64,000 nucleotides of DNA from JBEBVQ01 sp964527735 (GTDB lineage: Bacteria > Bacteroidota > Bacteroidia > Chitinophagales > Chitinophagaceae): positions 62,001 through 126,000 of the forward strand of contig CAZGPG010000006.1 of assembly GCA_964527735.1 (NCBI GenBank). Direction: 5' to 3'. The notes under the pieces were generated by a model. It made no database searches. It was not told the DNA's origin and saw only the letters and a list, made by a program, of their open reading frames with translations. This document shows positions 23,684 through 32,234 of the stretch, one piece after another. Both the position numbers and the translations under genes were made by a program. The number at the start of each line of letters is the position of its first letter. The first letter of the stretch is position 1.

Positions 23684-24382
23684 ATGCAGACATTCACTTT
23701 CATCATGGCATTAACAATGGGACTGGCAGGAAGTCTGCATTGTGCGGGCATGTGCGGCCCCATTATGTGGGTGATGCCCTTCCAGGCAATGCACGGCATG
23801 AAAAAATGGCTGACCGTTGCACTGTATCATATGGGGCGCATCAGCGTATATGCCGGAATGGGAATACTGCTCTATAGCTTCAGAAGCTCCTTCACACCGC
23901 AGCTACAGCAATACATATCTATAGGTGCGGGCGCATTGCTGCTGATCGCCGGCCTGATGTCCTTTATTCCCGGCAAAGGCATGCGCTTACCATGGAGCAA
24001 TTTTGTGCGGGATCAGCTCGGTCATTTCCTGTCGAAACCAAGTCCGGCATATATGCTGGTGGCAGGTATCCTGAACGGACTACTACCCTGCGGGCTGGTT
24101 TATATGGCGCTGGCGGCTGCAATAAATGCCCCCTCGGCTACCCAGGCTGCTGCGCTAATGTACACATTCGGCTCCGGCACCCTACCCGTGCTGATCTCGA
24201 TTACGGCCCTGAAGCAGAAGCTGATACCGCCCCGTGTCGCTGTATTCCGGAAATACCTGCCGGTTGTGATGTTCTTTATGGGATCGCTGTTTATACTGCG
24301 CGGTATGAACCTCGGGATCCCGTACATCAGTCCGGCTATAGATATACAGACAAATACGCTGTCGGGCTGCTGTCACCGGTGA
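23684..24382 (+). CDS. SafE/UreH-like membrane protein of the cbb3 cluster
   Basis: A 232-residue protein with six or seven membrane helices. The N-terminal motif GLAGSLHCAGMCGPIMWVMP and the repeat-half motif ILNGLLPCGLVYMALAAA are the signature of the sulfite exporter TauE/SafE group (UreH-like transmembrane domain). In Bacteroidetes this protein usually closes the cbb3 gene set. The paired cysteines (HCAGMCG, LPCG, terminal CC) suggest metal handling, possibly copper, but that is inferred from context. It is in the same orientation as ccoGH, after a repeat-containing gap. Confidence 0.8.
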   Translation: MQTFTFIMALTMGLAGSLHCAGMCGPIMWVMPFQAMHGMKKWLTVALYHMGRISVYAGMGILLYSFRSSFTPQLQQYISIGAGALLLIAGLMSFIPGKGMRLPWSNFVRDQLGHFLSKPSPAYMLVAGILNGLLPCGLVYMALAAAINAPSATQAAALMYTFGSGTLPVLISITALKQKLIPPRVAVFRKYLPVVMFFMGSLFILRGMNLGIPYISPAIDIQTNTLSGCCHR

Positions 24383-24615
24383 GTGTTGAAAATTATTAGA
24401 AAACATCCGGTTTCGAAAACTATATCTGTATGTGCAAAAATTCCTCCATACCGGCCTGATTATGAGGCAATGCCTTTTGTCTGAGTAGTTTCTATCCATC
24501 TGTGCAACTGCTCCGAACCGCCATTTTTCCACTTTTCATTCTCCCATTGACTCGGGCGTCCTGCTCCAACCTAAAGGCCACCGCTTCCCCGCCCCGCCGC
24601 AAACAAAATATCCGC

Positions 24616-24623
24616 TATTTTTG
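24616..24623 (+). promoter_or_regulatory. -7 promoter element (TATTTTTG) for cysS
   Basis: Exact TAnnTTTG match 15 bases before the ATG. The rest of the 256-base gap after the SafE-like gene shows no gene or strong hairpin. Confidence 0.55.
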
Positions 24624-24638
24624 CGCTAATTTTACCCC

Positions 24639-26132
24639 ATGCCGGATTTACATTTATATAATTCATATACCCGACAGAAAGAGAAATTTGAACCGCTTAC
24701 GCCCGGACATGCGGGCCTGTATGTCTGCGGGCCTACCGTTTCAGGAGAATCCCACCTGGGCCATGCACGCCCCTACATCACATTCGATGTGGTATATCGC
24801 TGGCTGAAACACCTGGGATACGAAGTACGTTATGTCCGGAACATCACAGATGCCGGGCACTTTGAAGAAGAAGGCCGCGAAGCGGAAGACAAAGTATCCG
24901 AAAAAGCAAAACTGGAGCAGTTGGAACCCATGGAACTGGTCCATAAATATACCATCCTCTTCCGCCGGGGCATGCAAAAGTTCAACTGCCTCGATCCCGA
25001 CATTGAGCCTACCGCCACCGGCCATATCATCGAGCAGATCAGCATGATCGAAAAGATCATCGAAAAAGGATACGCCTATGAGGTGAACGGCTCCGTGTAT
25101 TTTGACGTGAAAAAATATGCCGGACATCACCCTTATGGCAAGCTCTCCGGCCGGATCCTGGACGACCTGCTCGAAACTACTCGCGAGCTCGACGGCCAGG
25201 AAGAAAAACGTAATAAGGTAGATTTCGCACTTTGGAAAAAAGCGCCGCCGCAACATATCATGCGCTGGAAAAGCCCCTGGGGAGAAGGTTTCCCGGGCTG
25301 GCATATCGAATGTTCGGCGATGAGCAGCAAATACCTCGGCCCGCAGTTTGATATCCACGGCGGCGGCATGGACCTGCAATTCCCGCACCACGAAAGCGAA
25401 ATAGCACAAAGCACCATCGCCCACGACCACCCGCCCGTCCGCTATTGGATGCACAACAACATGATCACCATCAACGGGCGGAAAATGGGCAAGAGCTACA
25501 ACAACGTAATCTCGCTCACAGAGCTTTTCAGTGGCAACCACCCCCTGCTGGAGCAGCCTTATCACCCGATGGTGGTGCGCTTCTACATCCTGCAAACCCA
25601 CTACCGCAGCACGCTCGACTTCTCCAATGAAGCCCTCCAGGCTTCGGAACGTGCGCTGCGCCGGTTATGGGAAGCATATGAGGTATTACAGAAATTGCCC
25701 AAACCCGAAACAGCAACCGCCGGTGACCCCGGACTCGACCAGAAAGTACAGGAATGGTGCCGCGAATGTGAAGCATTCATGAATGATGACTTTAACACAG
25801 CGCGGGTCATTGCCAACCTGTTTGAGCTGGCGCCGGTCATCAACGGACTGAAAGGCGGGCAGGTTAAAAACAACGCATTATCCGCCGATACCTTCCGCTT
25901 CATAGAGCAAACCTTCCACCTGTATATGGAAGACATCCTCGGCCTCCAGCCGCTACAGGCAGAAGAAAACGACAAACTTGATCAGGTACTGTCGCTGCTG
26001 ATAGAAATGCGGAAAGACGCGCGTACACGAAAAGACTATGCCACATCAGACCAGATACGAAACAGGCTCGCCGAAGCCGGCATCCTGCTCAAAGACGAGA
26101 AGGACGGCAGCGTATCATACACCATTGAATAA
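24639..26132 (+). CDS. cysS: Cysteinyl-tRNA synthetase
   Basis: A 497-residue class I synthetase that charges tRNA-Cys. It shows the zinc/active-site start LYVCGPTVSGESHLGHARPY (HIGH-like SHLGHAR), the cysteine-recognition block GWHIECSAMS, the GGGMDLQFPHHESEIAQ block with zinc ligands, and the KMSKS loop as KMGKSYNN (serine replaced by glycine). A helical DALR-like C-terminal region follows. The length is normal. The exporter gene follows after 6 bases in one operon. Confidence 0.96.
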   Translation: MPDLHLYNSYTRQKEKFEPLTPGHAGLYVCGPTVSGESHLGHARPYITFDVVYRWLKHLGYEVRYVRNITDAGHFEEEGREAEDKVSEKAKLEQLEPMELVHKYTILFRRGMQKFNCLDPDIEPTATGHIIEQISMIEKIIEKGYAYEVNGSVYFDVKKYAGHHPYGKLSGRILDDLLETTRELDGQEEKRNKVDFALWKKAPPQHIMRWKSPWGEGFPGWHIECSAMSSKYLGPQFDIHGGGMDLQFPHHESEIAQSTIAHDHPPVRYWMHNNMITINGRKMGKSYNNVISLTELFSGNHPLLEQPYHPMVVRFYILQTHYRSTLDFSNEALQASERALRRLWEAYEVLQKLPKPETATAGDPGLDQKVQEWCRECEAFMNDDFNTARVIANLFELAPVINGLKGGQVKNNALSADTFRFIEQTFHLYMEDILGLQPLQAEENDKLDQVLSLLIEMRKDARTRKDYATSDQIRNRLAEAGILLKDEKDGSVSYTIE

Positions 26133-26138
26133 TAACGG

Positions 26139-27944
26139 ATGAAAAAACTGATGAAGCTGCTGCGCTATCTTGGCGATTATAAAGGTAAGATAGCGCTTTA
26201 CTTTTTTACCAGCATGATGGCGATCCTGTTCGGCATCTTCTCGCTCGGTATGCTGGCGCCGGTGCTGCAGGTACTGTTTCGCGATCCGGCGCAGCAGCCC
26301 GTGGTAACAGACGGCAACCTGCTCTCACATGTCTCCGCCTATGTGCAGGATCTCATGGAGCAGGAAAGTAAACTCACCGTGCTCACCTATGTTTGCATCA
26401 TGGTGGTGATCTTCACACTGCTCAAAAACCTGTTCCTCTATATTTCCGTTTACCTGCTCAATCCCATACGCAATGCAGTACTACGCCGCCTGCGCAATGA
26501 CCTTTTCCGGAAAACGCTTTCATTACCGATCGGCTTCTTTACCGAAGAACGCAAAGGCGATCTCATCTCCCGGATGACCAATGATATCAACGAAGTGGAG
26601 CTGTCTATCATGGCCACGCTCGAAGTCTTCATCCGGGAGCCGCTCACCATCCTCTTCACATTAACCTCGATGATCATCATCAGTCCGCAGCTAACGCTGT
26701 TTCTGCTGGTGTTCCTCCCCGTGGCAGGGTTGATTATCGGCAAGATCGGCAAGTCGCTCCGCAAATCATCCAACATTGTGCAGGAGCAGCTTGGGCTGAT
26801 GCTCGGTGTGATAGAAGAAACACTTACCGGTATGCGGGTGATCAAGGCGTTCAATGCAGAGAAACACCAGCACCTGCGATTCACCGAGATCAACAACCTG
26901 CTCTTCCGCACCCGCAACCGGCTGGCCGCAAGAAGAGAGCTCAGTTCGCCCGTATCTGAGACGATGGGCGTGCTTGCCGTCAGCGTCATTCTCTGGTACG
27001 GCGGCAACCTGATCTTCAACAACCAGGCATCGCTGCAACCCGAGCAGTTCATTCTTTACATTGCGCTGTTCACGCAGATCATCAATCCGTTCAAAAACCT
27101 GTCTACTTCCTTTTTCAACATCCAGAAAGGCTCTGCGGCATTAGATCGTATAGCGCATCTGCTCGATGCCGATAACACCATCCGTGAAATACCCAACGCG
27201 CGTGAGATCCGCGGGTTTGAGCATGAAATTGAATTCCGGAATGTTTCCTTCTATTACGGTGAGAAAAGGATTCTCGAAGACATCAACCTGAAAATCGGAA
27301 AGGGAAAAACCATTGCACTCGTGGGCGCTTCCGGCGCCGGAAAGTCCACACTGGCAGATCTGGTGCCACGCTTTCATGACGTGACGGAAGGCGCCATCCT
27401 GATTGACGGCATTGATGTAAAAGAGCTGAAGATCGATTCCCTGCGCAGGCTGATGGGGGTAGTGAGCCAGGATCCCATTCTGTTTAATGATACCATTTAC
27501 AACAACATTGCGCTCGGCACAGGCGGCGCCACAGCAGCACAGGTGGAAGAAGCAGCACGTGTGGCACATGCCCACAACTTCATCATGCAGAAGCGGGATG
27601 GCTACGAAACCGTTGCCGGCGACCGCGGCACCCGGCTCAGCGGCGGCGAGCGCCAGCGTATCACCATCGCGCGTGCCGTACTGAAAAACCCGCCCGTATT
27701 GATCCTTGACGAGGCCACCTCCTCCCTCGATACCGAGAGCGAACGTATCGTGCAGGATGCCATCAACCAGCTCATGCAACACCGCACCTGTCTGGTGATC
27801 GCGCACCGGTTATCCACCGTGCAGCACGCCGATGAGATCATCGTGCTCGACAAGGGCCGGATCGTACAGCGCGGCCGGCACAGCGAGCTGATGCAGATCG
27901 ATGGCCCATACCGGAAACTGGTGAACATGCAGCAAGTGAAATAA
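26139..27944 (+). CDS. MsbA-type ABC exporter (fused permease and ATPase)
   Basis: A 601-residue half-transporter. Six membrane helices span about residues 15-320, then a nucleotide-binding domain with Walker A GASGAGKST, Q-loop VVSQDPILFND, signature LSGGERQR, Walker B VLILDEATSSLD and H-loop IAHRLSTV. Length and sequence resemble MsbA-like lipid flippases common in Bacteroidetes, but the substrate is not shown. It is co-transcribed with cysS (6-base gap) and is followed by a repeat-containing gap. Confidence 0.9.
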   Translation: MKKLMKLLRYLGDYKGKIALYFFTSMMAILFGIFSLGMLAPVLQVLFRDPAQQPVVTDGNLLSHVSAYVQDLMEQESKLTVLTYVCIMVVIFTLLKNLFLYISVYLLNPIRNAVLRRLRNDLFRKTLSLPIGFFTEERKGDLISRMTNDINEVELSIMATLEVFIREPLTILFTLTSMIIISPQLTLFLLVFLPVAGLIIGKIGKSLRKSSNIVQEQLGLMLGVIEETLTGMRVIKAFNAEKHQHLRFTEINNLLFRTRNRLAARRELSSPVSETMGVLAVSVILWYGGNLIFNNQASLQPEQFILYIALFTQIINPFKNLSTSFFNIQKGSAALDRIAHLLDADNTIREIPNAREIRGFEHEIEFRNVSFYYGEKRILEDINLKIGKGKTIALVGASGAGKSTLADLVPRFHDVTEGAILIDGIDVKELKIDSLRRLMGVVSQDPILFNDTIYNNIALGTGGATAAQVEEAARVAHAHNFIMQKRDGYETVAGDRGTRLSGGERQRITIARAVLKNPPVLILDEATSSLDTESERIVQDAINQLMQHRTCLVIAHRLSTVQHADEIIVLDKGRIVQRGRHSELMQIDGPYRKLVNMQQVK

Positions 27945-28000
27945 AAAACGTATCGTGAAACCGGAGAGTAATGGCCATGTTAAGTGTCCGTAGTAGCAAG

Positions 28001-28114
28001 AGCACCTCCCTCATTTCCTCCTTGAGGAGGAAAGATCACATCGTGTTACCTACAGAAGTACACTATTGAAACGACGCAATCGTCTCCCCTTCAGGGGAGA
28101 ATGTGAGGGGTGTT
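28001..28114. repeat. Mosaic CTCCC/GGGAG repeat element, locus 3
   Basis: Left copy AGCACCTCCCTC...GATCACATCGT (28001-28044, internal hairpin CCTCCTTGAGGAGG) and right inverted copy GCAATCGTCTCCCC...GAGGGGTGTT (28076-28114). It sits between the exporter stop and the galE promoter. A short AGCCCGTCGAAG motif follows at about 28121. Confidence 0.8.
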
Positions 28115-28199
28115 GCGCATCGAGCCCGTCGAAGCCATTCCCACTCAACCATTCCCGCCCTTTTTCAACCCGATAACATCTCAGTTGCGTTCCTTACAG

Positions 28200-28207
28200 T
28201 ACCTTTG
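28200..28207 (+). promoter_or_regulatory. -7 promoter element (TACCTTTG) for galE
   Basis: Exact TAnnTTTG match 18 bases before the galE ATG. Confidence 0.55.
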
Positions 28208-28225
28208 TCATAATATTAGTTAATC

Positions 28226-29263
28226 ATGAAAAAAATACTTGTTACAGGCGGATGCGGCTATATCGGCGGACACACGATTGTGGACCTGGTAAACAACGGA
28301 TTTGATGTAATATCCATCGACGACCTCTCGCGCGGATCGTTACGTATGCTGGCCGGTGTCGAGAAAATCCTCGGCCGTACCATCAAGAATTATAAGGTAG
28401 ATCTTACCAACCTCGAAGATACCCAGGCTGTATTCATGGAAAACCGCGACATCGCAGGGATCATTCATTTTGCCGCCTATAAATCCGTTCCGGAATCGGT
28501 AGCAGAACCCCTGAAATACTTCCACAACAACCTCAATTCTCTGGTTAATATCCTGATGTGCGCACAGGAATTCAAAGTGCCGCATATCGTCTTTTCATCG
28601 TCCTGCTCTGTGTACGGCAATGCACAAACACTGCCTGTAGATGAGCACGCGCCGCTGGCAGAAGCAGAATCTCCGTACGCACGCACCAAGCAGATGGGCG
28701 AAGCGATCTGCCGGGATTTCACATTTCAGAACAAGGATTTCAATACCATATTGCTCCGCTACTTCAACCCTGTGGGTGCGCATCCGTCAGCCATTATCGG
28801 AGAGCTTCAAGAAAAACCGGAGAACCTCGTGCCGGTCATTACCCAGACTGCTATCGGCAAACGGCCGGAGATGCACGTATTCGGTTCTGATTATGACACC
28901 CGCGATGGCTCCTGTGTACGCGACTACATCCACGTAATGGACATTGCCGATGCGCACACCAAAGCATTGCAGTATATGCTGGAAGGCCGCAACCGAAGCA
29001 ACTGTGAAATCTTCAACCTCGGCTCAGGCGACGGTGTAACGGTACTGGAGATGATCCGGGCTTTTGAAAAAGTATCCGGCAAAACACTGAATTACAAGCT
29101 GGGGCCACGTCGCGCCGGCGATGTGATCGCCGTATACGCCAACAATACCAAGGCTCGTGCATTGCTGGGCTGGGATCCCCAATACACACTCGACCGCATG
29201 ATGGACACCGCCTGGCGCTGGGAGCTGGCGCTGCAGCATGAGGCGCAGGTGCAGCTCAACTAA
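28226..29263 (+). CDS. galE: UDP-glucose 4-epimerase
   Basis: A 345-residue short-chain dehydrogenase-type epimerase interconverting UDP-glucose and UDP-galactose. It has the NAD-binding start ILVTGGCGYIGGHT, the FSSSCSVYG strand, the catalytic YxxxK in SPYARTKQMGE, and substrate-binding blocks RYFNPVGAHPSAIIGE and RRAGDVIAVYANNTKA. The length is that of GalE. It has its own promoter and is convergent with the DASS transporter gene. Confidence 0.93.
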   Translation: MKKILVTGGCGYIGGHTIVDLVNNGFDVISIDDLSRGSLRMLAGVEKILGRTIKNYKVDLTNLEDTQAVFMENRDIAGIIHFAAYKSVPESVAEPLKYFHNNLNSLVNILMCAQEFKVPHIVFSSSCSVYGNAQTLPVDEHAPLAEAESPYARTKQMGEAICRDFTFQNKDFNTILLRYFNPVGAHPSAIIGELQEKPENLVPVITQTAIGKRPEMHVFGSDYDTRDGSCVRDYIHVMDIADAHTKALQYMLEGRNRSNCEIFNLGSGDGVTVLEMIRAFEKVSGKTLNYKLGPRRAGDVIAVYANNTKARALLGWDPQYTLDRMMDTAWRWELALQHEAQVQLN

Positions 29264-29323
29264 ACAACGCTTATTCAATGAGTAATTGCCGGAGACAAGA
29301 AACAAACCTGCGTCCCTGATTCA

Positions 29324-30799
29324 TTACTTAAACCACATATTCATTGCTACTGGCATTAAAAACCAGCAAAATAGCGTTATCAGGATGATGGAGATGAGGT
29401 TCATTACAAAGCCCGCCTTCACCATTTGCATAAACCGGATGCGCCCGCTGGCAAAGACGATTGCATTGGGAGGCGTACCCATCGGCAACATGCCTGCACA
29501 GCTCGCCGCAAGCGTCATGGGCAGGCCAAGCATCAGGGGATTAATATGAAGAATATCCGCCAGGGCCGATAATACCGGCGCGAGCACAATCACCTGCGCC
29601 ACATTGCTCATCACTTCACTGATGAATATAGATACGATCGTCACGGCAAGTACAAGCAGGAAAATATTTCCGGAAAACTGTGCGATCCACTGACCAATAT
29701 CCTCCATGAGACCTGCATTTTCCAATGCATTGGCCAACGTTATTCCCCCTCCAAACAGCAGCAGAATACCCCATGCCATCTTATTGGTATCCGCCCAGAC
29801 CAGCAATGGAGGTATACGTTCTTCCGGTTTCTTCCTGCCGGCAGGGCAGATAAACAACGCAATGATGCACATCACGGCAATGATGGTATCATCGAGGCGG
29901 AAGACATCCTGGATATCATTGATAATACTGCGCGTCATCCAGAGCAATGCTGTGGCTGCAAGGACCGCTAACACACGCTTTTCTGCCTTTTGCATAGGCC
30001 CGAGCTGCCGTATTTCTTCCCGGATCAGTTCTGACGTCACACCATTGGCGCGTATCCCGTTCGGGTACATCCATCTGGCAACGACCCAGTACAGGCAAAA
30101 GAGCAGCACAATGCTCAGTGGCGTACACAGAAACATCCATTCCATAAAGCCCAGCTCTTTACCGTATTTTTCGTACAGATGCGCTGCATAGGCCACATTG
30201 GGCGGCGTACCGATAAGGGTCGCTATACCACTCAGATTCGAGGCATAAGCGATCATCAGCAGAATGACCAGCGAGAAATTATTGATACTTTTCCCCGGAG
30301 GGTTATTTTCCTCCATCACCTGTATTACAGACAATGCAATAGGGAACATCATCATGGTAGTAGCAGTGTTGCTCAACCACATACTCAGCAAGCCGGTAGC
30401 GATCATAAATCCCAGGATGATACTGTTACCGCTGGAGCCGGTAATGCGAATAATATTGAGTGCGATCCGTCTGTGAAGACTCCATTTCTCAATGGCCAGC
30501 CCCAGCATAAATCCGCCCATAAACAGGAAGATCACCGGGTTGGCATAGGGCGCAGCAGTATCCTTCAGCGTACCTACACCCGTGAGCGGAAAGAGCACCA
30601 GCGGCACAAGCGCCACCACAGGCATGGGCAGCGCTTCAGATACCCACCAGGTGATCATCAGCGCCGCTACGGCCAGTACTTTTGCGGCGCCGGGACTTAC
30701 ACCAAAAGGATTCGCCCAGGCAAATATCAATGCAATTATAACGCCGGTAAAAAGAAAGATCGTTTTTCTGTTCCGGGAATACGCCGTCTTTAAATACAT
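29324..30799 (-). CDS. DASS/SLC13-family sodium:dicarboxylate (or sulfate) symporter
   Basis: A 491-residue membrane protein with about 11-12 helices. Both substrate/sodium motifs are present: LSNTATTMMMFPIAL in the first half and SEVMSNVAQVI in the second, with the conserved loops IGTPPNVAYA and MGTPPNAIVFASG. DASS proteins import di- or tricarboxylates (or sulfate) with sodium at the inner membrane; the exact substrate cannot be read here. The ATG at 30799 is preferred over the TTG just before it. A long imperfect hairpin lies upstream. Confidence 0.9.
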   Translation of the reverse strand: MYLKTAYSRNRKTIFLFTGVIIALIFAWANPFGVSPGAAKVLAVAALMITWWVSEALPMPVVALVPLVLFPLTGVGTLKDTAAPYANPVIFLFMGGFMLGLAIEKWSLHRRIALNIIRITGSSGNSIILGFMIATGLLSMWLSNTATTMMMFPIALSVIQVMEENNPPGKSINNFSLVILLMIAYASNLSGIATLIGTPPNVAYAAHLYEKYGKELGFMEWMFLCTPLSIVLLFCLYWVVARWMYPNGIRANGVTSELIREEIRQLGPMQKAEKRVLAVLAATALLWMTRSIINDIQDVFRLDDTIIAVMCIIALFICPAGRKKPEERIPPLLVWADTNKMAWGILLLFGGGITLANALENAGLMEDIGQWIAQFSGNIFLLVLAVTIVSIFISEVMSNVAQVIVLAPVLSALADILHINPLMLGLPMTLAASCAGMLPMGTPPNAIVFASGRIRFMQMVKAGFVMNLISIILITLFCWFLMPVAMNMWFK

Positions 30800-30822
30800 C
30801 AAATTTTTAAAGCGTCGAATGT

Positions 30823-30864
30823 AATATATATCCCGGATTATTTCAAACCCGGGCGATATGTATT
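30823..30864. other. Imperfect long hairpin between pdxH and the transporter gene
   Basis: AATATATATC-CCGG pairs with CCGG-GC-GATATGTATT (8 of 10 in the outer arm). It could end pdxH transcription, but no T-run follows immediately on the reverse strand. Confidence 0.35.
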
Positions 30865-30913
30865 ATAAAAATGGGGATCATTGGAGCCAGGAAACTAACG
30901 AGCGGGACCAGCA

Positions 30914-31573
30914 CTACGGGGCCAGCCGGTATCGCTCCCACACAGCAGTTGTATCCTTACGGAGAAAGACAATCCGGTCGTGGAGACGGCTGCTGCGCCC
31001 CTGCCAGAACTCTATACGCGTGGGTATGATGCGAAAGCCACCCCAATGCTCCGGCCGGGGGATATGATTATCGTCGGGGAATTGCCCGCGATATTTCTGT
31101 TCGTTTTCCTCGAGCACAGAACGGGATTCAATGATTTCACTCTGGGGAGATGCCCAGGCGCCGATACGGCTCTCCGGCGGGCGCGAAAAGAAATAAGCAT
31201 CGCTTTCTGCAGCAGAAATTTTTTCTGCAATGCCTTCGACACGCACCTGCCGTTCCAGATCTTTCCAGAAAAAAAGCAACGCAGCCTGCGGATGTCCGGC
31301 AAGATCTTTCCCTTTGGCGCTGTTGTAATTGGTGAAGAAAACAAATCCTTTTTCGTCCAGACCTTTCAGCAATACAATGCGGGCGTGGGGCTGCCCGGCA
31401 GTATCCACGGTAGCCAGCGTCATCGCATTGACCTCATCAATCTGCGCCCTTTCGGCTTCCCCAAACCATTTTCTGAAAAAGATCAGCGGATCGTCTCCCG
31501 CAGCGGCTTCATCCAGCGCTGCCCGGCAGTAATCCCTGCGTATGTCTGCAATATGATTTGTATCGGATGGCAA
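30914..31573 (-). CDS. pdxH: Pyridoxamine 5'-phosphate oxidase
   Basis: A 219-residue FMN enzyme making pyridoxal 5'-phosphate. It has the N-terminal IADIRRDYCRAALDE, FMN-binding ARIVLLKGLDEKGFVFFTNYNSAKG, the RPPESRIGAWASPQSE substrate block, and the C-terminal EFWQGRSSRLHDR...WERYRLAP. No in-frame ATG lies close upstream. The TTG at 31573 gives the normal family length and places the start 12 bases after the small upstream gene. A longer frame reaching 31759 overlaps that gene and has no family resemblance. Confidence 0.9.
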   Translation of the reverse strand: MPSDTNHIADIRRDYCRAALDEAAAGDDPLIFFRKWFGEAERAQIDEVNAMTLATVDTAGQPHARIVLLKGLDEKGFVFFTNYNSAKGKDLAGHPQAALLFFWKDLERQVRVEGIAEKISAAESDAYFFSRPPESRIGAWASPQSEIIESRSVLEENEQKYRGQFPDDNHIPRPEHWGGFRIIPTRIEFWQGRSSRLHDRIVFLRKDTTAVWERYRLAP

Positions 31574-31584
31574 CTCGTGATCAT

Positions 31585-31719
31585 TTATTTGCCGGAGCCC
31601 AGGTATTTTACCATAACATAGATCACCCCGATGACCATCAGCAACCCGAACACCCAGCCGAGTATAGGACCTACAAGGTTTCCGGTATCGTAAAATGAAT
31701 TCAGCAGCAGGCTTGTCAT
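31585..31719 (-). CDS. Small one-helix membrane protein upstream of pdxH
   Basis: A 44-residue reading frame starting with ATG. A polar N-terminus (MTSLLLNSFYDTGN) is followed by a membrane helix (LVGPILGWVFGLLMVIGVIYVM) and a short basic tail, VKYLGSGK. Hydrophobicity, basic tail and tight 12-base spacing to pdxH suggest a real gene. I do not recognise a family. It may be translationally coupled to pdxH, which has only a weak TTG start. Confidence 0.55.
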   Translation of the reverse strand: MTSLLLNSFYDTGNLVGPILGWVFGLLMVIGVIYVMVKYLGSGK

Positions 31720-31843
31720 ATCTGAAGTGATTTGCGGTGCAAGATACATGTTTTAGCACAATTTTGCAGCATGTGGCGAATGTGGTTAGGGCTGTTGAAT
31801 TCTAAACAAAAAACGTGTCAGGCGGATAGTGGTACATAATAAT

Positions 31844-32100
31844 CCCAACGCAATGTATTGAGCGCTGTAGGTATGCTGCCCTTTCAGGGCGGAGGTACGG
31901 TGTGTCTACATGGGCCCAACGCGATGCATTGGGCTGTGTATATATTGCCCTTTCAGGGCAGGTATTGTTGTAGTGTAGACAGGATATTATGCCGGAGGAG
32001 AATTGGAAATGAGCTTTCAGAGATATTATTGTAGTTGTAGTGCATAAGTCGCCAAAGGCTGAAAGCCTTTAATATATATAGCCCGGGGCAACGCCCCGGG
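31844..32100. repeat. Palindromic repeat cluster before the chromate transporter gene
   Basis: Two direct copies beginning CCCAACGC(A/G)ATG(T/C)ATTG and ending in the hairpin TGCCCTTTCAGGGC (31844-31892 and 31915-31962) are followed by hairpins AAAGGCTGAAAGCCTTT (32054-32070) and CCCGGGGCAACGCCCCGGG (32082-32100). They fill most of the 515-base gap between 31720 and 32234, in which I see no gene. Confidence 0.75.
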
Positions 32101-32234
32101 TAATGAATATATTATCCGGGACGTTGCAGTTTGCAACAGAAAGGGCGGCACCGATCATAAAAAATCACTTTTTCTGTGTACATTTCGCTAAGTAAAGCCG
32201 GTTCATCCTGATCCTTCAGCGTCACATACCATTT

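Noticed and set aside
24741..25601. 286-codon open frame antisense to cysS
   Set aside because: Fully opposite a conserved synthetase gene; no domain or signal of its own.
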